Assembly: GCA_029859455.1 (NCBI GenBank)
Contig: JAOUDE010000064.1
Span: 1-10,533 of the forward strand
Length of the DNA stretch: 10,533 nt
Origin: Ignavibacteria bacterium
Lineage (GTDB): Bacteria; Bacteroidota; Ignavibacteria; UBA10030; UBA6906
Direction: 5' to 3'
Shown here piece by piece: positions 1 to 7,279 of this stretch (its first letter is position 1; each line of letters opens with the position of its first letter). Position numbers and translations under genes: made by a program. The notes below the pieces were generated by a model that had not been told where the DNA came from, did no database searches, and saw only the letters and a program-made list of their open reading frames with translations.

Positions 1-36
1 AAGAACACCCTTCAGGCCGCTTCCTCGCTCCGGTGA
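1..36 (+). CDS. Possible 3' end of an upstream gene (last 11 codons)
   Basis: The frame starting at base 1 encodes KNTLQAASSLR and stops at TGA 34-36. Nine of the eleven codons end in G or C, matching the codon bias of the confirmed genes, and the stop falls just before the candidate promoter at 51-81. Too little is present to identify a product. A competing frame starting at base 3 stays open to a TGA at 114-116 that overlaps the kinase ATG. It would end with residues such as IIPQFDKFGENRRFSRYLS, so it cannot be excluded as the real upstream gene. The choice of frame 1 is an inference from codon bias and position only. Confidence 0.25.
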   Translation, partial: KNTLQAASSLR

Positions 37-50
37 GAAACCTCCGTATG

Positions 51-81
51 TTGCTTATCATTCCGCAATTCGATAAATTTG
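51..81 (+). promoter_or_regulatory. Candidate Bacteroidota-type promoter for the kinase operon
   Basis: TTG at 51-53 is followed after 20 bases by TAAATTTG at 74-81. This matches the Bacteroidota primary-sigma pattern (-33 TTG, -7 TAnnTTTG) at every fixed position with suitable spacing. Read as a sigma-70 site it is weaker: TTGCTT, 17 bases, TAAATT. Transcription would start in the mid-80s and leave a leader of about 25 bases before the ATG at 113. No clear Shine-Dalgarno sequence lies in that leader. The pattern match is seen directly; promoter function is inferred. Confidence 0.4.
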
Positions 82-112
82 GGGAAAATCGCCGTTTTTC
101 CCGCTATCTGTC

Positions 113-1051
113 ATGAGCCGTACTTCATTGGTCTTGGGAGTCGATGGAGGGGGGACCAGGAGTACAGGTCTGATCGCGGACCTATCCGGGAACATCCTCA
201 CGACGCAGGAAGCTGGGGCCATGAATCCGAACGTCGTAGGATTCGAGGCTTCCGCCCGCACGATCTTTGAATTGATCACCAATTGTTGTGAAGAAGTCCG
301 CTGTTCTCCAGACGATCTGAGGTCCATCGTCCTCGGTGTTGCCGGTGCGCGGGTCCACGAGTTCCGTGAACGGATCAAGGAATCGGTCAACGCTCATTCC
401 GTGAAAAAGGGAAAGAAGTTCCTTCCGATTTCGATCGAGACCGACGCCCGGATCGCACTCGAGGGAGCATTTGACGGATCTGCCGGTGTGGTGCTCATCG
501 CCGGTACCGGGTCGATCATCATCGGCAAGACTGAGAAAGGGGAGATCCTTTCGGTCGGCGGTTGGGGGAGGATCCTCGGTGACGAAGGGAGCGGGTTCGC
601 TCTGGGTCGCGACGGAGTGAGGGCATTGACCTCGTATTATGACGGACGAAGGGATGATTCGAAGCTTCGCGGGCTTGTTGAAGAGACCTTCGGCTGGAAG
701 GACCGAGAGGACCTTATCCGGGCGGTGTATCAGGAGCAGTTCGATCTGGCGCAGCTGGCCCCGCTGGTGATGACGGCTGCCGTTGACCATGATCCTGTGT
801 GCCAGAGGATTCTGCAGAATTCCGCAACCCAGCTCGTCGATCAGCTTCGAAGCGTTGTCATGAAGATGGGGGTTCTCAGACGAATCAGCGTTGTTCTGAG
901 CGGGGGTCTTGTCGATCAGGAAACGGTGTTTTCCAATGTTCTCCGGATGAAGATCATGAAAGCCCTTCCACAGGTTGAAGTCCGGAAGGCGGCTAACCCG
1001 CCGGCCCATGGTGCCGTCCGGATCGCGATCAGTCGTATCCGGGAGTCCTGA
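113..1051 (+). CDS. BadF/BadG-family N-acetylglucosamine (MurNAc?) kinase
   Basis: A 312-residue cytoplasmic sugar kinase of the ASKHA fold, in the BadF/BadG/BcrA/BcrD group that includes GlcNAc kinase and Clostridium MurK. Family landmarks occur in order. They are the phosphate-1 loop GVDGGGT (D11-T15), the putative catalytic acid in ETDAR (D111), phosphate-2 IAGTGS (129-134), GGWGRILGDEGSGF (149-162) typical of N-acetylhexosamine kinases, and the adenosine loop VLSGGL (261-266). The length is normal for the family. ATG 113 is the only sensible start: the frame closes at TAA 71-73 and the protein opens directly into the first strand. There is no signal peptide. The next gene, 9 bases downstream, encodes a secreted beta-N-acetylglucosaminidase/beta-lactamase-fold enzyme, so phosphorylation of salvaged GlcNAc, or of both GlcNAc and MurNAc, is the likely job. 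Glucosamine kinase activity is an alternative. The family call is firm; the exact substrate is inferred from context. Confidence 0.88.
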   Translation: MSRTSLVLGVDGGGTRSTGLIADLSGNILTTQEAGAMNPNVVGFEASARTIFELITNCCEEVRCSPDDLRSIVLGVAGARVHEFRERIKESVNAHSVKKGKKFLPISIETDARIALEGAFDGSAGVVLIAGTGSIIIGKTEKGEILSVGGWGRILGDEGSGFALGRDGVRALTSYYDGRRDDSKLRGLVEETFGWKDREDLIRAVYQEQFDLAQLAPLVMTAAVDHDPVCQRILQNSATQLVDQLRSVVMKMGVLRRISVVLSGGLVDQETVFSNVLRMKIMKALPQVEVRKAANPPAHGAVRIAISRIRES

Positions 1052-1060
1052 CTGCTCCCA

Positions 1061-3955
1061 ATGAATTTCTCCCGCATTCGGTCTCTCGATTCTCTGTTTC
1101 TTCTTATCTCTCTGTGGATTGGTGTCCACCCCGGGCTGAGTGCAGGACCCGATCCTCTCCTTTCGCCCGATGACATCTCCTCCATGGTCGCCTCGATGTC
1201 CCTGGAGGAGAAGATCGGTCAGCTGATCTGGCCCCGCTCGTACGGGCACTTTATCAGCGACGAGAGTGAGGAATTCACGCGGCTGGCCGGTCTGGTACGG
1301 GAGCAGAAAATCGGCGGACTTGTCGTGTTCCAGGGTGATGTGTACGAGACTTCGGTCCTGCTCAACAAGCTGCAAAAGCTTTCCCGCCTTCCTCTCCTTG
1401 TTGCGGCTGACTTCGAACGGGGTGCGGCGATGCGGATCCGCAGGTCCACTCATTTCCCGGAGGCAATGGCGATCGCGGCAACGCGAAACCAGGAGTATGC
1501 CTACGATGTCGGTAAGGCGATTGCCGAGGAAGCGCTGGCGATCGGTATCCACCAGAACCTTGCTCCCGTCGCAGATGTGAACAACAATCCTGCGAACCCC
1601 GTCATCAATACCCGCTCCTTCGGCGAGAACTCCGGGCTGGTATCCCTCATGGTCAGCGCGTTTGTGCGGGGAACGAATGACGCGGGCGCGATCGCCACAG
1701 CAAAGCATTTTCCAGGACACGGAGACACCGGGACCGACTCCCACATAGACCTGCCTGTCCTGCGGTTCGACCGTGCCCGTCTCGACTCCGTCGAGCTGCT
1801 CCCGTTCAGAGCGGCGGTCGGCAGCGGAGTCGGTTCAGTGATGATTGCACACCTTGTGGCAACGTCCCTGGACCAGGAGCTTCCCGCGACTCTTTCCCCG
1901 AACGTGATCAATCGTCTGCTGCGGCGCGAGATCGGTTTCGACGGTCTGGTGGTGACTGATGCAATGGAGATGCGAGGGTTGTTGAACAGCTACTCGGTGG
2001 GCGAGTCCGCCGTGCTCGCCATACGTGCCGGGGCGGACATCATCCTGGTGCCGGCAGACGAAGCACTGACCTTTGAAGCCCTTGTCAGAGCTGTGCTCGA
2101 GGAAGAAATCCCGGCCGGCAGGATCGATGAATCGGTGACCCGGATTCTCACATTGAAACAGAAGCTGGGGCTGTTTGAAAAGCGGGCAGTCGATGTCGAC
2201 GCCATCGCAGGGGTGGTCGCGACCGAGTCTCACATGCTTCTTGCGAAGCAGGTGGCGCGCGAATCCGTGACTTTGCTGAAAAACCAAAATGAGCTGCTCC
2301 CGTTCACGGATCTCAGGCGAAAGAGGGTGGCCCTCATCACGCTTTCCGACTCCGAGTTCGGACGCGCCGACATCCACCGCCCCTCGGTTTCCCGGACGAA
2401 CGAACCGTTTGGTTCCTATTTTGCATCGGGATTGAGAGACCGCGCCGGATCGGTGACACATTTCCGCTTTGATCCCGGCAGTCACCCGCTTGAGTTTGAT
2501 GATGCACTCGTAAAGCTGGAACGGTATGATCTCCTCATTGTTGCTGTCTACGCGAAAGTGCGGAGCGGAAGCGGGCGAATGGGACTGCCTGATGGATTCG
2601 ACCGGTTCATCGACCGGCTTCCGGGCCTGAAGAAACAGATAGTAGCCATCTCATTCGGGAACCCTTATCTTATCTCGTTGTTCCCCGACGCGTCTGCCAT
2701 GCTCTGTTCGTACTCCGATGCTGAACCGACCATCGAAGCCACGCTGGAGGGACTCTTCGGCGAAGTACGACTGTCGGGCAAACTCCCGGTCTCGATCCCC
2801 GGCCAGTTTGGTTTCGGTGACGGGCTGACAGTTCCGCAGACCGTCCTGCGAAGGGACGTCCCGGCGGCAGCCGGATTTGACAGAAGCCGGCTTGCCATCG
2901 TCGATACCATCATCAGCCAGGGGATACGGTCGAAAGCGTTTCCCGGAGCACAGGTCGCCGTCATCAGGGATGGCGCACTCGTCTACCGTGAGTCGTTCGG
3001 CAACCTGACGTATGATCCCGAATCACTCCCGGTGACCGGATCGACCATGTATGATCTGGCGTCACTGACCAAGGTTGTGGTGACGACCGCATCGATCATG
3101 AAGCTTTACGACGAGGGAAGGTGTTCCCTCGATGATCCCATCGTCCGCTTCCTGCCGCAGTTTCAGGGTGCATCGAAGCAGAAGGTCACCATCAGGGATC
3201 TCCTGACGCACCAGAGCGGGCTTCCCGCATACCGTGATTTCTACAGGTTGTCGACGTCACCGACGCAGGCGCTCGACTCATTGTATGCAACACCGCTGGT
3301 GGCGGAACCGGGCGATACGACGATCTACAGCGATCTGGGGATGATGCTTCTCGGTAAGGTTGTCGAATCGATCACCGGGAAACTGCTGGATGAATTTTTC
3401 GCAGAGACGTTCTCCGGGCCGCTCGGGATGACGCATACGATGTTTGCTCCTTCAGAGAGCCGCAGAGGAAGCTGTGCTCCGACGGAGGAAGATCACTTCT
3501 GGAGAATGCGGCTGGTCCAGGGAACGGTCCATGACGAAAACGCTGAGTTGTTCGGCGGGATTGCGGGACACGCCGGCCTTTTTTCCACGGCGTCCGATCT
3601 CGCGGTGTTCATGCAGATGATCCTGAACGGAGGAACGTACGGGGGTACGCGGTTCTTCAGAGAAAGCACCGTGATCGAATTCACCGGACGGGAGACCCGT
3701 CATCGAGTGCGGGCGCTCGGCTGGGATGCAAAATCCTCCAAGGGTTCATCCGCAGGGAGCCTCTTTTCGATCTCCTCGTTCGGACATACAGGATTCACCG
3801 GAACATCGATCTGGTGTGATCCGGAACGACGGATGGCTGTCGTCCTGCTGACAAACCGGGTCCATCCGACCCGGGAGAACAATGGGATCTACCGCATCCG
3901 GCCTCTTATCCATGACTCAATCGTACGGGCACTTGTGAATGACGACATCCGCTGA
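1061..3955 (+). CDS. Secreted GH3 beta-N-acetylglucosaminidase (NagZ-like) fused to a beta-lactamase-fold hydrolase (AmiE-like)
   Basis: A 964-residue exported protein. Residues 1-28 form a signal peptide (hydrophobic LFLLISLWIG, probable cleavage after LSA28) with no lipobox cysteine. Residues about 35-375 are a GH3 TIM barrel of NagZ type. It contains KHFPGHGD (215-222) followed by D226 and H228, the Asp-His general acid/base pair that marks NagZ, and the nucleophile D300 in VVTDAMEM. Residues about 390-600 fit the GH3 C-terminal alpha/beta domain, as in two-domain B. subtilis NagZ. Residues about 605-955 are a class C/PBP4* beta-lactamase-fold serine hydrolase with S668-L-T-K671 (SxxK), Y756-S-D758 at the YxN position and H909-T-G911 at the KTG position. 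In B. subtilis, NagZ and the beta-lactamase-fold MurNAc-L-Ala amidase AmiE act in sequence on muropeptides. This fusion plausibly does both steps in the periplasm or outside. True beta-lactamase activity is unlikely but not excluded. The start is 9 bases after the kinase stop, and the Shine-Dalgarno sequence is weak. Confidence 0.9.
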   Translation: MNFSRIRSLDSLFLLISLWIGVHPGLSAGPDPLLSPDDISSMVASMSLEEKIGQLIWPRSYGHFISDESEEFTRLAGLVREQKIGGLVVFQGDVYETSVLLNKLQKLSRLPLLVAADFERGAAMRIRRSTHFPEAMAIAATRNQEYAYDVGKAIAEEALAIGIHQNLAPVADVNNNPANPVINTRSFGENSGLVSLMVSAFVRGTNDAGAIATAKHFPGHGDTGTDSHIDLPVLRFDRARLDSVELLPFRAAVGSGVGSVMIAHLVATSLDQELPATLSPNVINRLLRREIGFDGLVVTDAMEMRGLLNSYSVGESAVLAIRAGADIILVPADEALTFEALVRAVLEEEIPAGRIDESVTRILTLKQKLGLFEKRAVDVDAIAGVVATESHMLLAKQVARESVTLLKNQNELLPFTDLRRKRVALITLSDSEFGRADIHRPSVSRTNEPFGSYFASGLRDRAGSVTHFRFDPGSHPLEFDDALVKLERYDLLIVAVYAKVRSGSGRMGLPDGFDRFIDRLPGLKKQIVAISFGNPYLISLFPDASAMLCSYSDAEPTIEATLEGLFGEVRLSGKLPVSIPGQFGFGDGLTVPQTVLRRDVPAAAGFDRSRLAIVDTIISQGIRSKAFPGAQVAVIRDGALVYRESFGNLTYDPESLPVTGSTMYDLASLTKVVVTTASIMKLYDEGRCSLDDPIVRFLPQFQGASKQKVTIRDLLTHQSGLPAYRDFYRLSTSPTQALDSLYATPLVAEPGDTTIYSDLGMMLLGKVVESITGKLLDEFFAETFSGPLGMTHTMFAPSESRRGSCAPTEEDHFWRMRLVQGTVHDENAELFGGIAGHAGLFSTASDLAVFMQMILNGGTYGGTRFFRESTVIEFTGRETRHRVRALGWDAKSSKGSSAGSLFSISSFGHTGFTGTSIWCDPERRMAVVLLTNRVHPTRENNGIYRIRPLIHDSIVRALVNDDIR

Positions 3956-3995
3956 TCAGTGTCAGCAGGTGTACTCATAATCGGAGGATACTACC

Positions 3996-5555
3996 ATGAA
4001 GAAATTCAAGAACGAGGAATTCGTTGATTTTTCCAGACCATCGATTCGAAGGAAACAGGAGAAGGCCCTCGAGGCGCTCCGCGGGCAGTTTGCCATGGAG
4101 TATCCTCTCGTCATCGGCGGCCGCAGAGTGACGGCAGAGGAACAGTTGAAGTCGTACAATCCCGCACGACCCTCCGAGGTGGTCGGGACGTTCCAGAAAG
4201 GGACGGTGGCCCACGCCGAAGAGGCGATCAGGACAGCGCACTCGGTCTTCGGCACCTGGCGGAATGTACCGCCTGCCAAACGAGCTTCCTATCTTTTCAA
4301 GGCAGCGCGGATCATGAGAAAGCGCCGGTTCGAATTGAATGCGGCAGTTATCACGGAGGTGGGCAAACCGTGGAATGAGGCCGATGCAGATGTTGCTGAG
4401 GCAATCGACTTTCTCGAATACTATGGTCGGGAGATGCTCAGGTACGGAAAGGATCACCCGGTGGTGAAGCGTCCGGGTGAGAAGGGGAGGCTGGTGTATC
4501 TCCCGCTCGGGGTCGGCGTGGTCATACCCCCATGGAATTTTCCCTTTGCCATTCTGGCCGGCATGTCCTCGGCGGCGATCGTTACCGGGAACACGGTGGT
4601 GCTCAAGCCTTCCAGCGATTCCCCGCTGATCGGATGGAAGTTCATGGAAATCATGGAAGAAGCAGGCCTCCCGGCAGGAGTTCTGAACTTTGTGACAGGC
4701 CCGGGCGGGAGTATGGGAGATTCACTGGTCGCACATCCGCTGACCAGATTTGTTTCCTTTACCGGTTCGAAGGAAGTTGGTATCCACATCTATGAACTTG
4801 CCGCCAGGGTTCAGCCGGGTCAGGTGTGGCTGAAGCGGGTCGTCGCCGAGATGGGTGGAAAGGATTCAATTATCGTCGATGATGGAGTGGATCTCGAAGA
4901 GGCGTCAACCGGCGTGGTGCAATCTGCTTTCGGTTTCCAGGGACAGAAGTGCTCCGCATGCTCCCGGGCGATCGTTCATGAGAATGTGTACAACGAGTTC
5001 GTCAGTCTGGTTGCGATGAAGACGGCGGCTCTGACAATGGGAGATCCCGCCTCACCCGATGTCGCAATGGGACCGGTCATCAATGCCAGAGCGCGCGACA
5101 CCATCATGGGATACATAGAAAAAGCATTGAATGAAGGTGGCCGGACCGTCGCGGGCGGCGTGGCCGGGGACGTGGATGGTTACTTCATTCGCCCCACCGT
5201 GATCGCAGATGTGACCCCGAAAGCCACCATCGCCCAGGAGGAAATCTTCGGCCCCGTTCTCGCCATCATCAAGGCGAAGGACTTTGACGAGGCGATGCAG
5301 ATCGCAAACAACACCGAGTACGGTCTGACCGGCGCTGTGTACTCCCGCAACAGGAAGCATCTGAAACGGGCAGAAGAGGAATTCTTCGTCGGCAATCTCT
5401 ATATCAACAGAGGATGCACCGGTGCCTTCGTCGGCGCCCATCCTTTCGGCGGCTTCAACATGAGCGGAACCGACTCGAAAGCCGGAGGACGTGATTACCT
5501 GCTGCTCTTCCTGCAGGCGAAATCCATAGCAGTCGATACACGAAAAAGGAAGTGA
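3996..5555 (+). CDS. rocA: L-glutamate gamma-semialdehyde (1-pyrroline-5-carboxylate) dehydrogenase, RocA/PruA-type
   Basis: A 519-residue NAD(P)-dependent aldehyde dehydrogenase that oxidises glutamate semialdehyde/P5C to glutamate, the last step of proline and arginine breakdown. Length and layout match the monofunctional RocA type of about 515 residues, not the PutA fusion. Visible landmarks are PPWN (178-181), the cofactor-site lysine in VVLKPS (K204), the general base E285 in AEMGGKD, the nucleophile C319 in GQKCSACSR followed by S320, EEIFGP (415-420), and the family-specific carboxylate-binding loop NRGCTGAFVG (471-480). Near the C-terminus it reads FGGFNMSGTDSKAGGRDYL, where relatives such as B. 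subtilis RocA have FKMSG and GGPDYL, so N488 and R499 are unusual. The start is fixed by GGAGG at 3983-3987, eight bases before the ATG. No proline dehydrogenase gene is nearby. The 40-base gap before it shows no convincing terminator. Confidence 0.93.
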   Translation: MKKFKNEEFVDFSRPSIRRKQEKALEALRGQFAMEYPLVIGGRRVTAEEQLKSYNPARPSEVVGTFQKGTVAHAEEAIRTAHSVFGTWRNVPPAKRASYLFKAARIMRKRRFELNAAVITEVGKPWNEADADVAEAIDFLEYYGREMLRYGKDHPVVKRPGEKGRLVYLPLGVGVVIPPWNFPFAILAGMSSAAIVTGNTVVLKPSSDSPLIGWKFMEIMEEAGLPAGVLNFVTGPGGSMGDSLVAHPLTRFVSFTGSKEVGIHIYELAARVQPGQVWLKRVVAEMGGKDSIIVDDGVDLEEASTGVVQSAFGFQGQKCSACSRAIVHENVYNEFVSLVAMKTAALTMGDPASPDVAMGPVINARARDTIMGYIEKALNEGGRTVAGGVAGDVDGYFIRPTVIADVTPKATIAQEEIFGPVLAIIKAKDFDEAMQIANNTEYGLTGAVYSRNRKHLKRAEEEFFVGNLYINRGCTGAFVGAHPFGGFNMSGTDSKAGGRDYLLLFLQAKSIAVDTRKRK

Positions 5556-5582
5556 ACAACATTCAGGAGAGCGAAGGAACCT

Positions 5583-6746
5583 ATGAACATTCATGAACAT
5601 CAGGGAAAAGAGATTCTGAGGCGTTTCGGGGTGCCGGTCCCTCAGGGCCGGGTGGCATACTCAGTCGATGAAGCAGTCGAATCCGCCCGGCAGATCGGCG
5701 GGGAGGTCTGGGTTGTCAAAGCACAGATACATGCCGGAGGTCGCGGCAAGGGAGGAGGGGTGAAAGTCGCCCGGTCCCTCGACGAAGTCCGGCAGTTCGC
5801 ATCTGACATCCTCGGGATGATTCTCATTACCCACCAGACGGGGCCCGAGGGGAAGAAGGTGAACCGCTTACTGATCGAGCAGGGCGTCGATATTGCGCGG
5901 GAGCTCTATGTCGGGGTAACCCTGGACCGCGCTTCATCCCGGCACGTCGTGATGGCTTCAACGGAAGGCGGCGTTGAGATCGAAAAGGTCGCTTCCAGGA
6001 CTCCTGAGAAGATTCTGAAGGAGTTCGTGGATCCGGCTGTCGGCTTCCAGCCGTTTCAGGCAAGGAAGCTGGCCTTCGGTCTCGGGCTGACCGGAGAGGC
6101 GTTTCGGAACGGCGTTCGGTTTCTCTCTGCTCTGTACACATGTTACCATGAAATGGATTGCTCCCTTGCAGAGATCAACCCTCTGGTGGTCACGAGTGCG
6201 GGGGATGTCCTTGCGCTCGATGCGAAGATGAATTTTGATGACAATGCTCTTTTCAGGCATCCGGACATCGTCGGTTTCCGGGATCTCGGGGAAGAGGACC
6301 CGCTCGAGGTCGAGGCCTCGAAATCAAACCTCAACTATATCAAGCTTGACGGCAACGTGGGTTGTATGGTGAACGGTGCGGGTCTGGCGATGGGAACGAT
6401 GGATATCATCAAACTGGCAGGGGGCGAGCCTGCCAATTTCCTTGATGTCGGCGGCGGAGCGAGCGCGGAAACAGTGGAATCGGGATTCAGGATCATCCTT
6501 GCCGACCCGCATGTCAAGGCGATCCTGATCAATATCTTCGGCGGCATCGTCCGCTGCGACCGTGTTGCGACCGGAGTCGTCCAGGCGGCGCGTCATATCA
6601 GCGTCAATGTCCCCATCGTCGTTCGCCTTGCGGGGACGAATGCAGAACTCGCGGCAAAGATACTCCGCGATTCCGGTATGAATTTCCGCGTGGCCGGCAG
6701 CCTCAGGGATGCCGCTGATCAGGTCACCCAGGCGATAGCTGCCTGA
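5583..6746 (+). CDS. sucC: Succinyl-CoA ligase (ADP/GDP-forming) subunit beta
   Basis: A 387-residue beta subunit of succinyl-CoA synthetase. It is an ATP-grasp enzyme that couples succinyl-CoA cleavage to nucleotide triphosphate formation in the TCA cycle, and it needs the alpha subunit SucD. The protein opens with the canonical MNIHEHQGKEIL and has the same numbering as E. coli SucC at key sites. These are K46 and G53-R54-G55 in QIHAGGRGKGGGVK, metal ligands N199 (in AEINPL) and D213, N264 in MVNGAGLAM, and the loop GGIVRCD (320-326) that meets the alpha-subunit phosphohistidine. A G-rich segment LDVGGGAS (287-294) precedes the CoA-ligase-like C-terminal domain. The ATG has two possible Shine-Dalgarno sequences: AGGAGA at 5565-5570 (rather far) and AAGGAA at 5574-5579 (rather close). 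No sucD lies on either side. The gene lies 27 bases after the dehydrogenase and overlaps the next gene by one base. Nucleotide preference cannot be decided here. Confidence 0.96.
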   Translation: MNIHEHQGKEILRRFGVPVPQGRVAYSVDEAVESARQIGGEVWVVKAQIHAGGRGKGGGVKVARSLDEVRQFASDILGMILITHQTGPEGKKVNRLLIEQGVDIARELYVGVTLDRASSRHVVMASTEGGVEIEKVASRTPEKILKEFVDPAVGFQPFQARKLAFGLGLTGEAFRNGVRFLSALYTCYHEMDCSLAEINPLVVTSAGDVLALDAKMNFDDNALFRHPDIVGFRDLGEEDPLEVEASKSNLNYIKLDGNVGCMVNGAGLAMGTMDIIKLAGGEPANFLDVGGGASAETVESGFRIILADPHVKAILINIFGGIVRCDRVATGVVQAARHISVNVPIVVRLAGTNAELAAKILRDSGMNFRVAGSLRDAADQVTQAIAA

Positions 6747-7279
6747 TGTCCGGCTCCCCTCCTGTTTCGCGGGTTCGTGATCCCTATACCCGCAGAATCC
6801 TTTCCAACGTTCAAGGGAAGGATCCCCTGCGGATTCTCGCACGGACACCGCGCCGGCTTTCTTCGCTGACCGACGGGCTCTCAACCCGGCAACTCCGGAA
6901 ACGTCCGGCGGCGGGGAGATGGTCGATTGCTCACCTGATCTGTCATCTCAGCGATACCGAGGTGGTTCTCGCCTTCCGGTTACGTATGGCGATCGCCGAA
7001 TCTGGTACTCCTCTTCAGTCAATGAACGAAAAAAGGTGGGCGCGACATCTCGGCTACGAGACGGCGAACATCCGCGAGCGGCTCCTGCTGTTCACCGTTC
7101 TCCGAAGCGACACCATGCGCCTGTTGCGTAGTCTCTCCGGCTCCGCGTGGAGCCGGTATGGCGTTCACGAGGAGCGGGGGAAGGAAACGGTAACCCGGAT
7201 CGCCAGGATGTATGCCGGGCATGACGTGAACCATCTCCGCCAGATGGAGACGATCAGGAAGCAGATACTCGACCGATGA
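6746..7279 (+). CDS. DinB/YfiT-like putative metal-dependent four-helix protein
   Basis: A 177-residue protein resembling the DinB_2/YfiT group, four-helix-bundle proteins with a three-histidine metal site, some of which are thiol-dependent transferases. The motif GRWSIAHLICHLSDTE (57-72) is the typical start of the domain core and supplies H67. The C-terminal helix has GHDVNHLRQME (158-168), giving H159 and H163 for an HxxxH site, so the usual triad appears intact. The first 20 or so residues are basic and not conserved-looking. The ATG shares one base with the sucC stop (TGATG), and the gene's own stop overlaps the gatB ATG by four bases, so translation is probably coupled across all three. 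No specific substrate can be named: DNA damage, bacillithiol or other thiol chemistry are only family possibilities. The fold assignment is fairly sure; function is unknown. Confidence 0.78.
   Translation: MSGSPPVSRVRDPYTRRILSNVQGKDPLRILARTPRRLSSLTDGLSTRQLRKRPAAGRWSIAHLICHLSDTEVVLAFRLRMAIAESGTPLQSMNEKRWARHLGYETANIRERLLLFTVLRSDTMRLLRSLSGSAWSRYGVHEERGKETVTRIARMYAGHDVNHLRQMETIRKQILDR

Noticed and set aside
182..1744. A 520-codon open frame on the minus strand across the kinase and the start of the GH3 gene.
   Set aside because: It spans two well-supported genes and the intergenic gap antisense, has no recognisable domain and a low-complexity polar composition. It is explained by the strong G/C third-position bias of the + strand genes.
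3951..3966. Inverted repeat GCTGA-TCAGTG-TCAGC at the end of the GH3 fusion gene, considered as a terminator.
   Set aside because: The stem is only five base pairs, it overlaps the stop codon and no T-run follows, so it is most likely chance.
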